DNA from: Arthrobacter sp. SPG23
GTDB lineage: Bacteria > Actinomycetota > Actinomycetes > Actinomycetales > Micrococcaceae
Assembly (NCBI RefSeq): GCF_000876655.1
Contig: NZ_JYCN01000014.1
Coordinates: forward strand, 62,001 to 126,000
Direction of reading: 5' to 3'
Length of the DNA stretch: 64,000 nt
Below, in pieces: positions 36,495 to 47,187 of this stretch; position 1 is the first letter of the stretch; the number at the start of each line of letters is the position of its first letter. A program made the position numbers and the translations under genes. Below the pieces are notes generated by a model. The model ran no database searches. It saw only the letters and a program-made list of their open reading frames with translations, and was not told the origin of the DNA.

Positions 36495-37169
36495 ATGTAC
36501 GTGCTCACCATCGACCAGCGGGGCAGCACAGGGGACCGGGACCGTGTGCCCGGCCTCCTGGCAGAATTGCACCGGCTCTCCTCCGCCGGCAGGTTCGAAC
36601 GCTCCGTCGGCGATGAAGTCCAGGGCGTCGTCGAGAAACCGGCGGAAGTCGTGGACATCGCCCTGCACTGCCTGCGCAGCGGCCGGTGGTACGTGGGAAT
36701 CGGAGTCGGTGCTGTCGACCTGCCGTTGCCGGCGAGCCCGCGGGAAGGGTCCGGGGCGGCCTTCGTGGCTGCCCGGCGGGCGGTTGAAAAGGCCAAGTCC
36801 GCGGCTGCCCACGTGCCGTTGTCCGTAGTTTCCGGCGGGCTCCGCCGCGGCGGAGCGGCCACGCCTGAGGCAGGGCCCGGCCTCAGGGCCTGCGCGAACG
36901 CCGAGGCAGTCCTGCGACTCATTGGCCGGCTGGTGCAGGAACGCACGGAGGCCCAATGGAAAGTGGTGGACGCCCTCCGCAGGCTGCAGCATGACGCGTC
37001 AGCCAGGCACGGCAGCCAGAAGCTTGCGGCCGCAGAACTGGGAATCACGGAGCAATCGGTGAGCCGCGCCGTCCTGAGATCCGGCTGGCAGGAAGAATGG
37101 GCGGCGAGGCCTGCCGCCGAAATGCTCCTGGCCCTGGCCCGCGATGCAGTGCTGGAAGGACTTAGGTGA
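36495..37169 (+). CDS. satD: SatD-family protein with C-terminal HTH
   Basis: The 224-residue protein begins YVLTIDQRGSTGDRDRVPGL, the hallmark of the SatD family (named from a streptococcal acid-tolerance locus). The C-terminal ~55 residues hold a helix-turn-helix (QKLAAAELGITEQSVSRAVLRSG, about 175-197). It is therefore probably a DNA-binding regulator; its ligand and targets are unknown. It has no ribosome binding site and appears leaderless. The stop overlaps the next GTG by 4 nt, coupling it to a membrane protein, which is a usual partner of SatD. Confidence 0.8.
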   Translation: MYVLTIDQRGSTGDRDRVPGLLAELHRLSSAGRFERSVGDEVQGVVEKPAEVVDIALHCLRSGRWYVGIGVGAVDLPLPASPREGSGAAFVAARRAVEKAKSAAAHVPLSVVSGGLRRGGAATPEAGPGLRACANAEAVLRLIGRLVQERTEAQWKVVDALRRLQHDASARHGSQKLAAAELGITEQSVSRAVLRSGWQEEWAARPAAEMLLALARDAVLEGLR

Positions 37170-37714
37170 ACGCTCTCTGGATTACGCTTGCCCTGCTGAC
37201 GGCAGGTTTCGCGGGCTGGCCGGTCACGGCACTGGTGTTCCGGCTGGCCCGGACCATTGACGACAGGGCGGACGCGGCCAAGGCCGCCGAAGACCGCGCT
37301 GCCGACGGGTCCGCTGACGACCCCGCCGCGGATGTCACGGTGGACAAGGCGGCCGCCCACCCGGAACCAGCGGACAGGGGAACGGTCGACGGCGAGATCA
37401 CCGTTGCCGCCGGCGAAACCGGAGACGGATCCGGAAAAGCTCCGAAAGGTGCGGCAGCGGCGCCGGCGCCCACCACCCGGATCCTGCGCGGCGGAGCCAT
37501 TATCGGCGTCCTGGAACGGCTGGCGGTGTGCCTGGCCATCCTGGCGGGCCAGCCCGTGGCGATCGCGTATGTGGTGGCCATCAAGGGCCTGGGGCGTTTC
37601 GCCGAGCTGAAGGAGACTCCCGTTGCCGCCGAGAGGTTCATCATCGGCACGCTGACCTCCATGCTGTGGGGCGCCGGCGTTGCCGCCCTCGCCAGGATCC
37701 TCTTCCTTGGCTGA
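37166..37714 (+). CDS. Membrane protein coupled to satD
   Basis: The 182-residue protein has an N-terminal helix (about 3-25) and a long Ala/Asp/Glu-rich soluble insert (about 28-105). Two or three C-terminal helices contain GVLERLAVCLAILAGQPVAIAY and a following VVAIKGLGRFAELKE. That C-terminal block resembles DUF3307-type membrane proteins, which often neighbour SatD genes. It begins at a GTG overlapping the satD stop. Function unknown; a shared membrane-linked role with SatD is inferred. Confidence 0.75.
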   Translation: MNALWITLALLTAGFAGWPVTALVFRLARTIDDRADAAKAAEDRAADGSADDPAADVTVDKAAAHPEPADRGTVDGEITVAAGETGDGSGKAPKGAAAAPAPTTRILRGGAIIGVLERLAVCLAILAGQPVAIAYVVAIKGLGRFAELKETPVAAERFIIGTLTSMLWGAGVAALARILFLG

Positions 37715-37756
37715 ACCGGATACATACTCGGGCGGGCATGGCGATAGGGTATCCGT

Positions 37757-38050
37757 ATGACTGTTTTTGCTGTTGAGTACGTATACGCCGCCGAGTCCAC
37801 CGAAGCACGGAACGCCGCCCGTCCGGCACACCGCGAATGGACTGCCGGGCTTGCCCGTGAAGGCGCGCTCCTGGCCAGCGGACCCTACGGTGACGGCGCC
37901 GGTGCGTTGCTGATCTTCAAGGCCGCAGACGAAAATGCGCTGAACGGCATCCTCAAGCAGGATCCCTACGCCTCGGCCGACGTCATCGCAGGCACGCGCA
38001 CCACCGAATGGGACCCGGTGACCGGCCTCCTGGCCGGGCACGCCGCTTAG
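37757..38050 (+). CDS. YciI-family protein
   Basis: The 97-residue ferredoxin-like-fold protein of the YciI/YCII group has ARPAHREWTAGLAREGALLASGPYGDGAGALLIF, including the conserved His of HREW and the following Asp region. Members include degradative dehydrochlorinases and small-molecule enzymes, but most are uncharacterised. There is no ribosome binding site; TAGGGT lies 6 nt before the ATG, so the mRNA may be leaderless. Confidence 0.88.
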   Translation: MTVFAVEYVYAAESTEARNAARPAHREWTAGLAREGALLASGPYGDGAGALLIFKAADENALNGILKQDPYASADVIAGTRTTEWDPVTGLLAGHAA

Positions 38051-38097
38051 CCGCCGGCATCACACACCATCGAATTTCGATCTAAAGAGGAGTCCAC

Positions 38098-39263
<1,166 letters not shown>

Positions 39264-40145
39264 AGAGACTGCAGGGCCCGGCATATCCATCAGGGTCCTG
39301 TCCGGGCCGGACACCGCGGAGCTGCGCGAGCTGGCCCGGACGGACGTTGTGGCCAACGTCTTCATCCTGTCGCACCTGGCCGCAACGGGAACGGCCGCGC
39401 CCACCACGGGCGGGGCCAGTATCTTTGGCGTGTTTGACGGCGACGCCCTGGTGGGCGCGTGCTGGGCCGGGGCGAACCTTGTTCCCATCCAGCTGGACGC
39501 GGAGCTCGCCGGCCCGGTCGCCGAGCATGCGCAACGCTCCGGCCGCCGCTTCGCCTCCATCTTCGGGCCCGCGGATACTGTTTTGGCGATGTACGAGCAA
39601 CTGGAGCAGCTCGGGCAGCAGGCACACGAGGTCCGGGCGGACCAGCCGCTGATGAGCATCGCCGGGCCGCCGGCGGTTCAGCCCAACACCGGCCTGGGCA
39701 TCGGCCAGCTCGCCGATTTCGACAGGATCCTCCCCGCCTGCGCCGCCATGTTCGAAGAAGAAGTCGGTTATTCGCCATTCCTGGGCGGCCGCGAGTTCTA
39801 CAGCCGGCGCGTGGAAGGCCTCATCAGGCAGGGTCATTCCCTCGTCCACCTCGACGAAGGCGGCCAGGTCACGTTCAAGGCCGAACTGGGCGCCGTTACC
39901 CCCGATGTGACCCAGGTCCAGGGCGTCTGGATGAACCCCTCCTGCCGCGGACGCGGACTCAGCGCCGGGTACATGGCCGCAGTCGTAGTGCTGGCGCAGA
40001 AGTTGGCGCCGGTCACCAGCCTGTACGTCAATGACTACAACGCCCGGGCGAGGGCCACCTACGAACGTGTTGGCTTCCACCAGGTGGGTACGTTCGCTAC
40101 GGTTCTGTTCTAGCTGGCCGCAACCGGCCGGCAGCTGAGTTCACA

Positions 40146-40733
40146 ATGCTGACGGCCGGTGAGTTGGCGGAGATCGCCGGAGCGGTGAAGGACTCGGAGA
40201 GCGTAGCCCTGTCGGTGATGCCCGCGGAGAAGGTCTCGCAGGCGCTGGATCAGATGGTCTCCCTCATGACCGAAGTCCAGGTGGAGCCCGCCGAATGCAA
40301 TACCATCGCAACGGGCACGGCACTGAAGCCGGATAGCAACACCACAATGGCAGTGGGCGCATCCACGTCCTCTACGGCTGAACTGACCCAGAGGCTCTCG
40401 CTCCTTTCCGGCGTTGAAAAGGAAAAGCTGGACCAATCGCTTGCACAGCGCGGCAACGACATCGAAGCCTGCGGCAACATCAGCATGAATATCGGCGGAA
40501 TGTCCATGACAGCGGCCACCACCAGGCTTGACAGCGGAGCCGGCACTCCCGGCGCCGTTGCCATGCAGACGGACGTCACGCTGCCCACTGGTGCCACCCA
40601 GAGCACTGGGATGACCTTCGCCGTCAAAGGCGGAGTCCTGATCTCCGCGCAGGCTTCAGGGGCCGGCGTTACCTCCTCCGACCTGGCGTCGGCTGAAGCC
40701 CTGCTGGACCAGGCGGCCGCCCTCATTGACTAG
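40146..40733 (+). CDS. Hypothetical protein, lipoprotein-like but without signal peptide
   Basis: The 195-residue protein resembles the mature part of actinobacterial sensor-like lipoproteins (LTAGELAEIAGAVKDSESVALSVMP; two Cys in AECNTI and EACGNI that could pair; a Thr/Ser-rich second half). Yet it begins at the would-be mature start, with no hydrophobic signal or lipobox, and the only upstream sequence is a 32-nt gap after the GNAT gene. No good ribosome binding site is visible. It may be a 5'-truncated gene or a cytosolic relative. Function unknown. Confidence 0.6.
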   Translation: MLTAGELAEIAGAVKDSESVALSVMPAEKVSQALDQMVSLMTEVQVEPAECNTIATGTALKPDSNTTMAVGASTSSTAELTQRLSLLSGVEKEKLDQSLAQRGNDIEACGNISMNIGGMSMTAATTRLDSGAGTPGAVAMQTDVTLPTGATQSTGMTFAVKGGVLISAQASGAGVTSSDLASAEALLDQAAALID

Positions 40734-41171
40734 CCTGCCGCCCATCCGGACACACGCGGTAACCCGGAGTCAACTGCAGAAAACTGCGTGACGACTCTTG
40801 TAATGGTGCAGTGGATCACATAGGTTCTTCCTAGCCGCGCCGAATGGGGTGCGTGCGGTCTCAGAGGGGAAATCAACAGATGGCACTGGACGTTGACCTT
40901 CCCAGCGGGCACGCCTAGCGCTTCCTCCGGACTTCTCGGTCCGACGGGCCGTAAGAGCCACGCCAAAACAGGATGACCAGCCGGTGACGGCCAGGGGCTT
41001 CCTCTAGTTCTGGCGTGGCTCTTCTCCGTCCGGAGCGGGATTTCAGCCGCCGACGCCGGCGGCCGGCCGCCGGGAACCCGGCACCCGCCGCGCCACGGTA
41101 GATTAGTACCCAGACGAATTTGCCAAGCCCGTCATCAGAACAGGCACCTCCCAAGAAACGGATTCCTACCC
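40734..41171. other. 438-nt gap upstream of proS; possible structured RNA
   Basis: No credible protein gene is seen. A TGTAAT hexamer at about 40798-40803 could be a -10 box. A perfect 13-bp inverted repeat, AAGAGCCACGCCA (40953-40965) and TGGCGTGGCTCTT (41011-41023), spans a 45-nt loop, and a smaller stem CGGAC/GTCCG lies at about 40928-40942. TAGATT at about 41099-41104 may be the proS -10. T-box hallmarks (AGGGTGG-ACCGCG) are absent. The gap could hold a small RNA or just a long leader; I cannot assign it. Confidence 0.35.
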
Positions 41172-42983
41172 GTGGTCCTTCGACTTTCCAAGCTGTTCCT
41201 GCGCACCCTGCGCGAAGATCCCGCCGACGCCGAGGTGGCGAGCCACCGTCTCCTGGTCCGCGCCGGGTATATCCGCAGGGCAGCGCCGGGCATCTACACC
41301 TGGCTGCCGCTGGGCCTCAGCGTGCTGCGCAAGGTGGAAAAAGTTATCCGTGAAGAAATGACCGCCATCGGTGCCCAGGAAGTCCACTTCCCGGCGCTCC
41401 TGCCCAAGGAACCCTACGAGGCCACCAACCGCTGGACCGAGTACGGCGAGGGCATCTTCCGGCTCAAGGACCGCAAGGGCGGCGACTATCTCCTGGCCCC
41501 CACCCACGAGGAGATGTTCACCCTCCTGGTCAAGGACCTGTACTCCTCGTACAAGGACCTTCCGCTGAGCATCTACCAGATCCAGAACAAGTACCGCGAC
41601 GAGGCCCGGCCCCGCGCCGGCCTGCTGCGCGGCCGCGAGTTCATCATGAAGGACTCCTACTCGTTCGACGTCGACGACGCCGGCCTGGACGCGAGCTACA
41701 ACGCGCACCGTGCCGCCTACCTGAAGATCTTCGAGCGCCTCGGCCTCGAGGTGATTCCGGTGGCTGCCACTGCCGGTGCCATGGGCGGCTCCCGGAGCGA
41801 GGAATTCCTGCACCCCACCGAGATCGGCGAAGACACCTTCGTGCGGTCCGCCGGCGGCTACGCAGCCAACGTTGAAGCCGTGACCACCGTGGTCCCCGCC
41901 GAGATCGACTTCAGCAACGCGCCTGCAGCCGAGATCCGGGACACCCCGAACACCCCCACCATCGACACGCTGGTGGACGCGGCAAACCAGCTGGTTCCGC
42001 GCGATGAGAACGACGGCGGCGCCTGGACGGCCGCTGACACGCTCAAGAACGTTGTCCTCGCCGTCACCCTGCCCACCGGAGAGCGCCAGATCGTCGTCAT
42101 TGGCGTGCCCGGCGACCGCGGCGTCGACCTGAAGCGGGTGGAGGCCAACATCGGCGCCTACCTGCCGGTCGCCGGTGAGATCACCGTGGAAGCCGCTGGC
42201 GAGGAAGACCTCGCCCGCAACCCCCTGATCGTCCGGGGATACCTGGGCCCGGGCATGTCGCTCGGCACCCCGCTCCTGGGCCTGGAAGGTGCAGCCAAGC
42301 TCCTGTACCTGGTGGATCCCCGCGTCGTCAGCGGCACCGCCTGGGTGACCGGCGCGAATATGGCCGGAAAGCACGTCTTCGGGCTCGTGGCCGGCCGCGA
42401 CTTCGGCTGGGACGGCGTGATCGAGTGCACCGAAGTGCGCGCCGGCGACGAAGCACCGGACGGTTCAGGACCCTTGGAGACCGCACGCGGCATTGAGATG
42501 GGCCACATCTTCCAGCTCGGCCGCAAGTACGCCGAAGCCCTTGAGCTGAAGGTCCTGGACCAGAACGGCAAGCAGGTCGTGGTCACCATGGGTTCCTACG
42601 GCGTGGGCGTCACCCGCGCTGTTGCCGCCCTCGCCGAATCCAACCACGACGCCAAGGGCCTGGTCTGGCCCCGGGCAGTGGCCCCTGCCGATGTCCACGT
42701 TGTGGCTGTGGGGCGGGGCGAGGAAATCTTCGCGGCCGCCGAGAAGCTCTCACACGAACTCGAAGCCGCCGGCCTCGAGGTCATCTATGACGACCGCCCC
42801 AAGGTGTCCCCGGGCGTCAAGTTCGGCGATGCTGAACTCATCGGCGTGCCCACCATCCTGGCCGTCGGCCGCGGACTGGCGGACGGCGTCGTGGAGATCA
42901 AGGACCGCCGCAGCGGTGAGGCAGAGAACGTTGCCGTTGAGAAGGCCGTTGACTACGTAGTCAACGCCGTCCGCAGCAAGTAA
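41172..42983 (+). CDS. proS: Prolyl-tRNA synthetase (bacterial type)
   Basis: The 603-residue class II synthetase charges tRNA-Pro. Motif 1 ([25 protein letters not shown]), motif 2 ([21 protein letters not shown]) and motif 3 ([13 protein letters not shown]) are present. The central editing (INS) domain that removes mischarged alanine spans about 225-390, with [12 protein letters not shown] before it. A C-terminal anticodon-binding domain follows ([12 protein letters not shown] onward). Length is normal. GTG 41172 has only a weak ribosome binding site. The gene follows ispG by about 1.9 kb. Confidence 0.97.
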   Translation: MVLRLSKLFLRTLREDPADAEVASHRLLVRAGYIRRAAPGIYTWLPLGLSVLRKVEKVIREEMTAIGAQEVHFPALLPKEPYEATNRWTEYGEGIFRLKDRKGGDYLLAPTHEEMFTLLVKDLYSSYKDLPLSIYQIQNKYRDEARPRAGLLRGREFIMKDSYSFDVDDAGLDASYNAHRAAYLKIFERLGLEVIPVAATAGAMGGSRSEEFLHPTEIGEDTFVRSAGGYAANVEAVTTVVPAEIDFSNAPAAEIRDTPNTPTIDTLVDAANQLVPRDENDGGAWTAADTLKNVVLAVTLPTGERQIVVIGVPGDRGVDLKRVEANIGAYLPVAGEITVEAAGEEDLARNPLIVRGYLGPGMSLGTPLLGLEGAAKLLYLVDPRVVSGTAWVTGANMAGKHVFGLVAGRDFGWDGVIECTEVRAGDEAPDGSGPLETARGIEMGHIFQLGRKYAEALELKVLDQNGKQVVVTMGSYGVGVTRAVAALAESNHDAKGLVWPRAVAPADVHVVAVGRGEEIFAAAEKLSHELEAAGLEVIYDDRPKVSPGVKFGDAELIGVPTILAVGRGLADGVVEIKDRRSGEAENVAVEKAVDYVVNAVRSK

Positions 42984-43001
42984 CCCCTCCCGGCCGCAGG
43001 A

Positions 43002-43796
43002 GTGATCTCGGGATTCGAATCGCTGGAGCCCGCCACGCTGATCCTCATCATCGTGGCGGGCTTCGCCGCAGGATGGATTGATGCCGTGGTGGGCGGCGGG
43101 GGACTCATCCAGCTCCCGGCGTTGCTGCTGGTCCCGGGCATCAGCCCGGTCCAGGCCCTTGCCACCAACAAAATGGGTTCGATTTTCGGGACCACAACAA
43201 GCGCGGTGACGTACTACCGCCGCGTTCGGCCCGACCTGCGGACGGCCATACCCATGGCCGTCATTGCGCTGGCAGGCAGTTTCGGCGGCGCTGTTCTGGC
43301 CGCCACCTTGCCGGCTAGTGTTTTCAAACCCATCATCGTGGCGGCGCTGGTCGCCGTCGCGCTCTTTACTGCCTTCAAACCCAACGTCGGCGACCTGACC
43401 TCGCTCCGCCACGACGGCAGGACGCACTACGTGGTGGCCTGCCTCATTGGAGCGGCCATCGGGTTCTACGACGGCCTGATCGGACCCGGGACGGGATCGT
43501 TCCTGATCATCGCCCTCGTTTCCGCGATGGGCTACGCGTTCCTCGAAGCCAGCGCCAAGGCAAAAATTGTGAACATGGCCACGAACGCCGGCGCTCTGAT
43601 CTTCTTCCTGCCGCACGGCTCGCTGTTGTGGGGCGTCGGACTCGTGCTGGGGCTCGCCAACATGGCAGGCGGCTACCTCGGGGCGCGGACCGCGGTGAAA
43701 CAGGGAAGCACCTTTATCCGCAACGTCTTCCTTGTCGTCGTCGGGGCCCTGATCCTCAAGCTGGGCTACGACATCTGGCAGGACACCTTCGCCTAG
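43002..43796 (+). CDS. TauE/SafE-family membrane exporter
   Basis: The 264-residue membrane protein has about eight helices and two repeats of the TSUP family: GFAAGWIDAVVGGGGLIQLPALLLVPG (about 20-46) and GAAIGFYDGLIGPGTGSFLIIALV (about 148-171). Family members move sulfite, sulfoacetate or other organosulfur anions. The GTG start is 19 nt after proS with AGGAG nearby, so it is probably co-transcribed. Substrate unknown. Confidence 0.92.
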   Translation: MISGFESLEPATLILIIVAGFAAGWIDAVVGGGGLIQLPALLLVPGISPVQALATNKMGSIFGTTTSAVTYYRRVRPDLRTAIPMAVIALAGSFGGAVLAATLPASVFKPIIVAALVAVALFTAFKPNVGDLTSLRHDGRTHYVVACLIGAAIGFYDGLIGPGTGSFLIIALVSAMGYAFLEASAKAKIVNMATNAGALIFFLPHGSLLWGVGLVLGLANMAGGYLGARTAVKQGSTFIRNVFLVVVGALILKLGYDIWQDTFA

Positions 43797-43862
43797 GCGC
43801 CTGCACCGAAGGGGATGCGAAAGACCCTCCCGGCGGGAAGGGAGCGGGCGTACCATTCACCT

Positions 43863-45287
43863 ATGTCAACAGGGGACGAACCCTTCCGGGACGCCTTGGA
43901 CGCAGCAGCCAGGCATGCCCGTGAATGGCTGGAAAGCCAGCCCACGCGCCACGTGGGGCCCCGCGCCACAGCAGGGGAGCTGGCATCCGCCTTTGGCGGC
44001 CCGATGCCCGAGGACGGCATTCCGGCGGGTGACGTGATCGATTATCTTGCAGTCAAGGCGGAACCCGGCCTCATGGCCATGCCCTCCGGCCGCTTCTTCG
44101 GCTGGGTCATCGGCGGCACCCTGCCTGCCGCCATGGCGGCCGACTGGCTGGTGAGCGCCTGGGACCAGAATTCCTTCCTCCGGGCCGCCACGCCCGCCAC
44201 CGCGGCCATCGAGGCGGCAGCCGGTCAATGGTTCCTGGAGCTGCTGGGCTTCCCGGAAGCGGCCGACGTCGGTTTCGTCACCGGGGCGACCATGGCCAAC
44301 TTCGCCGGTCTGTCGGCCGCACGCTGGCGCGTCCTGGAGAAAGCCGGCTGGGACGTCAACACCGGCGGCCTTGCCGGCGCTCCGGCTGTCAGCTGCCTGG
44401 TGGGGCAGGAACGCCATGACTCGATCGATCTCGCCTTGAGGTACCTGGGCCTGGGAAGCCCCCTCGTGGTGCCCTCGGACCTGCAGGGCCGCATTGATCC
44501 GGCGGAGCTGGACTGCGCCCTGGACCGGGCCTTGGTCAATGCGTCGGGCTGTGCGGGGGGACTACCTCCTGCGCCGCCGATTGTGTGCCTGCAGGCCGGG
44601 AACGTGCACTCCGGCGCCTTCGATCCGTTTCTTGAGGCGATCACCGTTGCGAAGGCACATGGCGCCTGGGTGCATGTAGATGGTGCTTTCGGGCTCTGGG
44701 CGGCCGCGGTGCCGGAACTCGCCGCCCTCACCGCCGGGCTGCACCTGGCTGACTCGTGGGCCACCGATGCGCACAAAACACTCAACGTGCCCTATGACTG
44801 CGGCATCGTGGCCGTGCGGGACTCGGAGGCGCTGGAGGCCGCGATGAGCGTCAATCCCAGCTACATGATCCGCGATGCCGGTGCGGCGGCGGACCCCTTC
44901 CAGACCGTCCCGGAGCTCTCCCGCAGGGCACGCGGCGTCCCCGTCTGGGCGGCGCTGAAGTCCCTCGGGCGGAACGGTGTTGCCGCGCAGGTGCGCAACC
45001 TGGTCAGCCGCGCTTCGCAGCTGGCACAGCAACTGTCGGCGCTGGACGGCGTCGAAGTGCTCAACGACGTCGCCTACACGCAGGTCTCACTGGCGTTCGG
45101 CGACGACGCCACCACGCGGGCCGTGACGGCCCGGATCATCGAGGACGGCCACGTATGGATGTCCGGTTCCCGCTGGCAGGGGCGGGATGTCCTGCGCATT
45201 TCCGTGAGCAACTGGACAACGGACGACGCCGACGTCGAAGCGGCCGTCGGTGCCGTGCGGAAAGCCCTGGCCGCGGTCCGCGGCTAG
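43863..45287 (+). CDS. PLP-dependent group II decarboxylase
   Basis: The 474-residue fold-type I enzyme related to aromatic-L-amino-acid/glutamate decarboxylases has the PLP lysine Lys305 in DAHKTLNVPYDCG. GFVTGATMANFAGLSAARW, WVHVDGAFGLWAAAVPEL (Asp and His/Ala around the ring) and a C-terminal domain with VWMSGSRWQGRDVLRISVSNW are also present. The substrate could be aromatic amino acids, glutamate or diaminobutyrate. There is no ribosome binding site; TACCAT lies 6 nt before ATG 43863, suggesting a leaderless mRNA. It converges with the next gene, sharing 4 nt. Confidence 0.88.
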   Translation: MSTGDEPFRDALDAAARHAREWLESQPTRHVGPRATAGELASAFGGPMPEDGIPAGDVIDYLAVKAEPGLMAMPSGRFFGWVIGGTLPAAMAADWLVSAWDQNSFLRAATPATAAIEAAAGQWFLELLGFPEAADVGFVTGATMANFAGLSAARWRVLEKAGWDVNTGGLAGAPAVSCLVGQERHDSIDLALRYLGLGSPLVVPSDLQGRIDPAELDCALDRALVNASGCAGGLPPAPPIVCLQAGNVHSGAFDPFLEAITVAKAHGAWVHVDGAFGLWAAAVPELAALTAGLHLADSWATDAHKTLNVPYDCGIVAVRDSEALEAAMSVNPSYMIRDAGAAADPFQTVPELSRRARGVPVWAALKSLGRNGVAAQVRNLVSRASQLAQQLSALDGVEVLNDVAYTQVSLAFGDDATTRAVTARIIEDGHVWMSGSRWQGRDVLRISVSNWTTDDADVEAAVGAVRKALAAVRG

Positions 45288-46330
45288 GACGACGCCCGCG
45301 GGGCTGCTTCCCCGGGTGCTGATTCCCCGGGGGCTGCTTGTCCCGGTTCGGGAAGATCGTGTGCCGCTGGGAGCCCGTCAAGGGTGCGTCCGGCGAGCGT
45401 GCTCGCCACCCAGAGGGAACGCGCGAGGTCGCCGTCGTGGTGCGGGCGCGCGGCGTACGACAGGGCGTTTTCCACCTCACGCGCAAGGCTCCATTGCCGG
45501 GCCACCTCGGCATTGAGCCCCGCTGCGGCACTGAACTCACGGCACCTGTCCAGCAGGCCCCGGCGGGGATCGCTCCGGGGGAGGTCCCGGATGCGGTTCC
45601 ACAGGATCGGGGCAACGGAGAATTCGGCCTCGCCGATCATGGGCTGCGGGTCTATTGCCGCAAAACCGCCTTGCGGCCGGGCCAGGATGTTGAGGTAGTG
45701 GAAGTCCGTGTTGACCAGGACGTCGGTGCCGGCACGGCGGCCCACTGCTCCGCGGGTCTGGCACACCTCCAGGGCAGCCTCCAGGAGCCAGCGCGGAAAG
45801 GGTCTGCCGAGCTGTTCCCAGTCGGCTGGAAGATCATCGCTCCACTGTTCGGCCCGGGCGGCCACATGGTCGAATTCATGCCACTCCGGGCGCTGGTCCG
45901 GCGTGAGGCCCAACTGCCGGGTCAGGCCGCCCCACACCTCCACGGCCCTTTCCATCGGCACCTCCTGGAGGGAGCAGCCGGCATCCAGCCTCTCCAAGAG
46001 CATGGAACAGGTTCCGGCGTCGGACTCAAGGAGCCGCACGGCGCCGTGTCCATCCCAGAGCCGGAGGGCGAATCGCTCCACCCGGGCCTCGTCGTGCGGG
46101 TAGGCCACCTTCAGGACTGCGGGGACACCCTGCCGGGTTACCGGTACCACCACGCCGCCATGGCCGTTCCATGGCAGCTCGCCAGGCCTCAGGTCCACCT
46201 CAAGGTCCCACCGTTCCAGGCGTCCGCAGATCAGTCCCTGGAGTGAACCCAGCCAGGCACGTCCGCCGCTGGTCCGGCTGTAGCGGCGGCTGAGGTCGGG
46301 CGGGATCGGGACATCTGCGGGCGGTTTCAT
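45284..46330 (-). CDS. Aminoglycoside/hydroxyurea kinase-like phosphotransferase
   Basis: The 348-residue protein belongs to the APH(6)/hydroxyurea-resistance kinase family. It has VPAVLKVAYPHDEARVE (ATP-binding Lys), WEVWGGL-type core and the catalytic loop LVNTDFHYLNILA with Asp, followed by AIDPQPMIGEAEF for metal binding. Family members inactivate streptomycin or hydroxyurea; chromosomal copies in soil actinobacteria may have other substrates. The last ~25 residues (PGQAAPGESAPGEAAP) are repetitive. The ATG has no ribosome binding site, but TAGGCT sits 7 nt upstream. Resistance should not be assumed without tests. Confidence 0.85.
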   Translation of the reverse strand: MKPPADVPIPPDLSRRYSRTSGGRAWLGSLQGLICGRLERWDLEVDLRPGELPWNGHGGVVVPVTRQGVPAVLKVAYPHDEARVERFALRLWDGHGAVRLLESDAGTCSMLLERLDAGCSLQEVPMERAVEVWGGLTRQLGLTPDQRPEWHEFDHVAARAEQWSDDLPADWEQLGRPFPRWLLEAALEVCQTRGAVGRRAGTDVLVNTDFHYLNILARPQGGFAAIDPQPMIGEAEFSVAPILWNRIRDLPRSDPRRGLLDRCREFSAAAGLNAEVARQWSLAREVENALSYAARPHHDGDLARSLWVASTLAGRTLDGLPAAHDLPEPGQAAPGESAPGEAAPRASS

Positions 46331-46373
46331 CGGATCCAGCCTAACCGCCGGACCGCTTGCCGTATTCGGGGAA

Positions 46374-47105
46374 TCAGGCGACGACGCCGCTGGCGCCGAG
46401 CAGGTTGCCGATGGCGAAGGTGGCGATCAGGGCCAGGGCACCGCCCACCACCACGCGGACGGCGGCCTTCATTTTCGACCCTCCGCCGATCCAGGCTCCC
46501 AGGGCACCTGTTGCCGCAAGTGCCACGAGCACCGCCGCGAAGGTCAGGGGAACCCGGATGTTTTCCGGCGGCAGCAGGATTGCCAGCATGGGCAGGATCG
46601 CTCCGACCAGGAAGGCAATTGCCGACGCGAAAGCGGCATGCCACGGGCTGACGATATCGGTTTCGTCAATGTGCAGTTCGGCGGACAGGTGGGCGCCCAG
46701 GGCGTCGTGGGCCGTGAGTTCCTTGGCGACGGTGCGGGCGGTCGCAGGGCTGAGACCCTTGCCCTGGTAAATGGCGGCGAGCTCCTCGAGCTCCTCTTCG
46801 GGCTGCTCCGCCAGCTCGCGCCTTTCCTTTTCGATAAGTGCCTGCTGGCTGTCCTTCTGGCTGCTGACGGACACGTACTCACCCAGCGCCATGGAAATCG
46901 CGCCGCCCACCACGCCCGCCGCGCCGGCGACCAGGATGGGGCCGGAATCGGTGGTGACGCCGGCGACGCCCACCACGATCGCCGCTACGGAAACGATGCC
47001 GTCGTTGGCGCCGAGCACGCCGGCGCGTAGCCAGTTCAGCCGGTGGGCGATGTCGTTGTGGTGCGGTTCGTTCTCATGCTGCGTTGCTACTCGGGCGCTG
47101 TCCAT
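46374..47105 (-). CDS. VIT1/CCC1-family iron/manganese transporter
   Basis: The 243-residue membrane protein begins with HRLNWLRAGVLGANDGIVSVAAIVVGVAG and GAISMALGEYVSVSSQKD, the VIT1/CCC1 signature. A cytosolic Glu-rich metal-binding segment (IEKERRELAEQPEEELEELAAIY) lies between helices 2 and 3, and three more helices follow. Relatives move Fe2+ or Mn2+ out of the cytosol. It is a single gene, convergent with none of its neighbours, 43 nt upstream of the kinase-like gene on the same strand. Confidence 0.93.
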   Translation of the reverse strand: MDSARVATQHENEPHHNDIAHRLNWLRAGVLGANDGIVSVAAIVVGVAGVTTDSGPILVAGAAGVVGGAISMALGEYVSVSSQKDSQQALIEKERRELAEQPEEELEELAAIYQGKGLSPATARTVAKELTAHDALGAHLSAELHIDETDIVSPWHAAFASAIAFLVGAILPMLAILLPPENIRVPLTFAAVLVALAATGALGAWIGGGSKMKAAVRVVVGGALALIATFAIGNLLGASGVVA

Positions 47106-47187
47106 GCGTATAGCAAACCACTGGTGTGCGTGCCATGCCAGTAATACGGGACTAAGGAAGGTTAGGCACGCTTTCGCCGGGCGCGGG

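Noticed and set aside
40730-40966. Short minus-strand open frames upstream of proS
   Set aside because: No ribosome binding site, no resemblance to any family and no conserved context; the region is better treated as non-coding.
40920-41171. T-box leader of proS
   Set aside because: The AGGGTGG-ACCGCG antiterminator sequence and a following terminator are missing.
43008-43020. GATTCGAATC, which looks like a tRNA T-loop
   Set aside because: It is a chance palindrome in the coding start of the TauE/SafE gene; no acceptor, D or anticodon stems surround it.
45284-46330. Firm call of streptomycin resistance
   Set aside because: The fold and catalytic loop fit the family, but substrate cannot be read and chromosomal relatives often do other chemistry.
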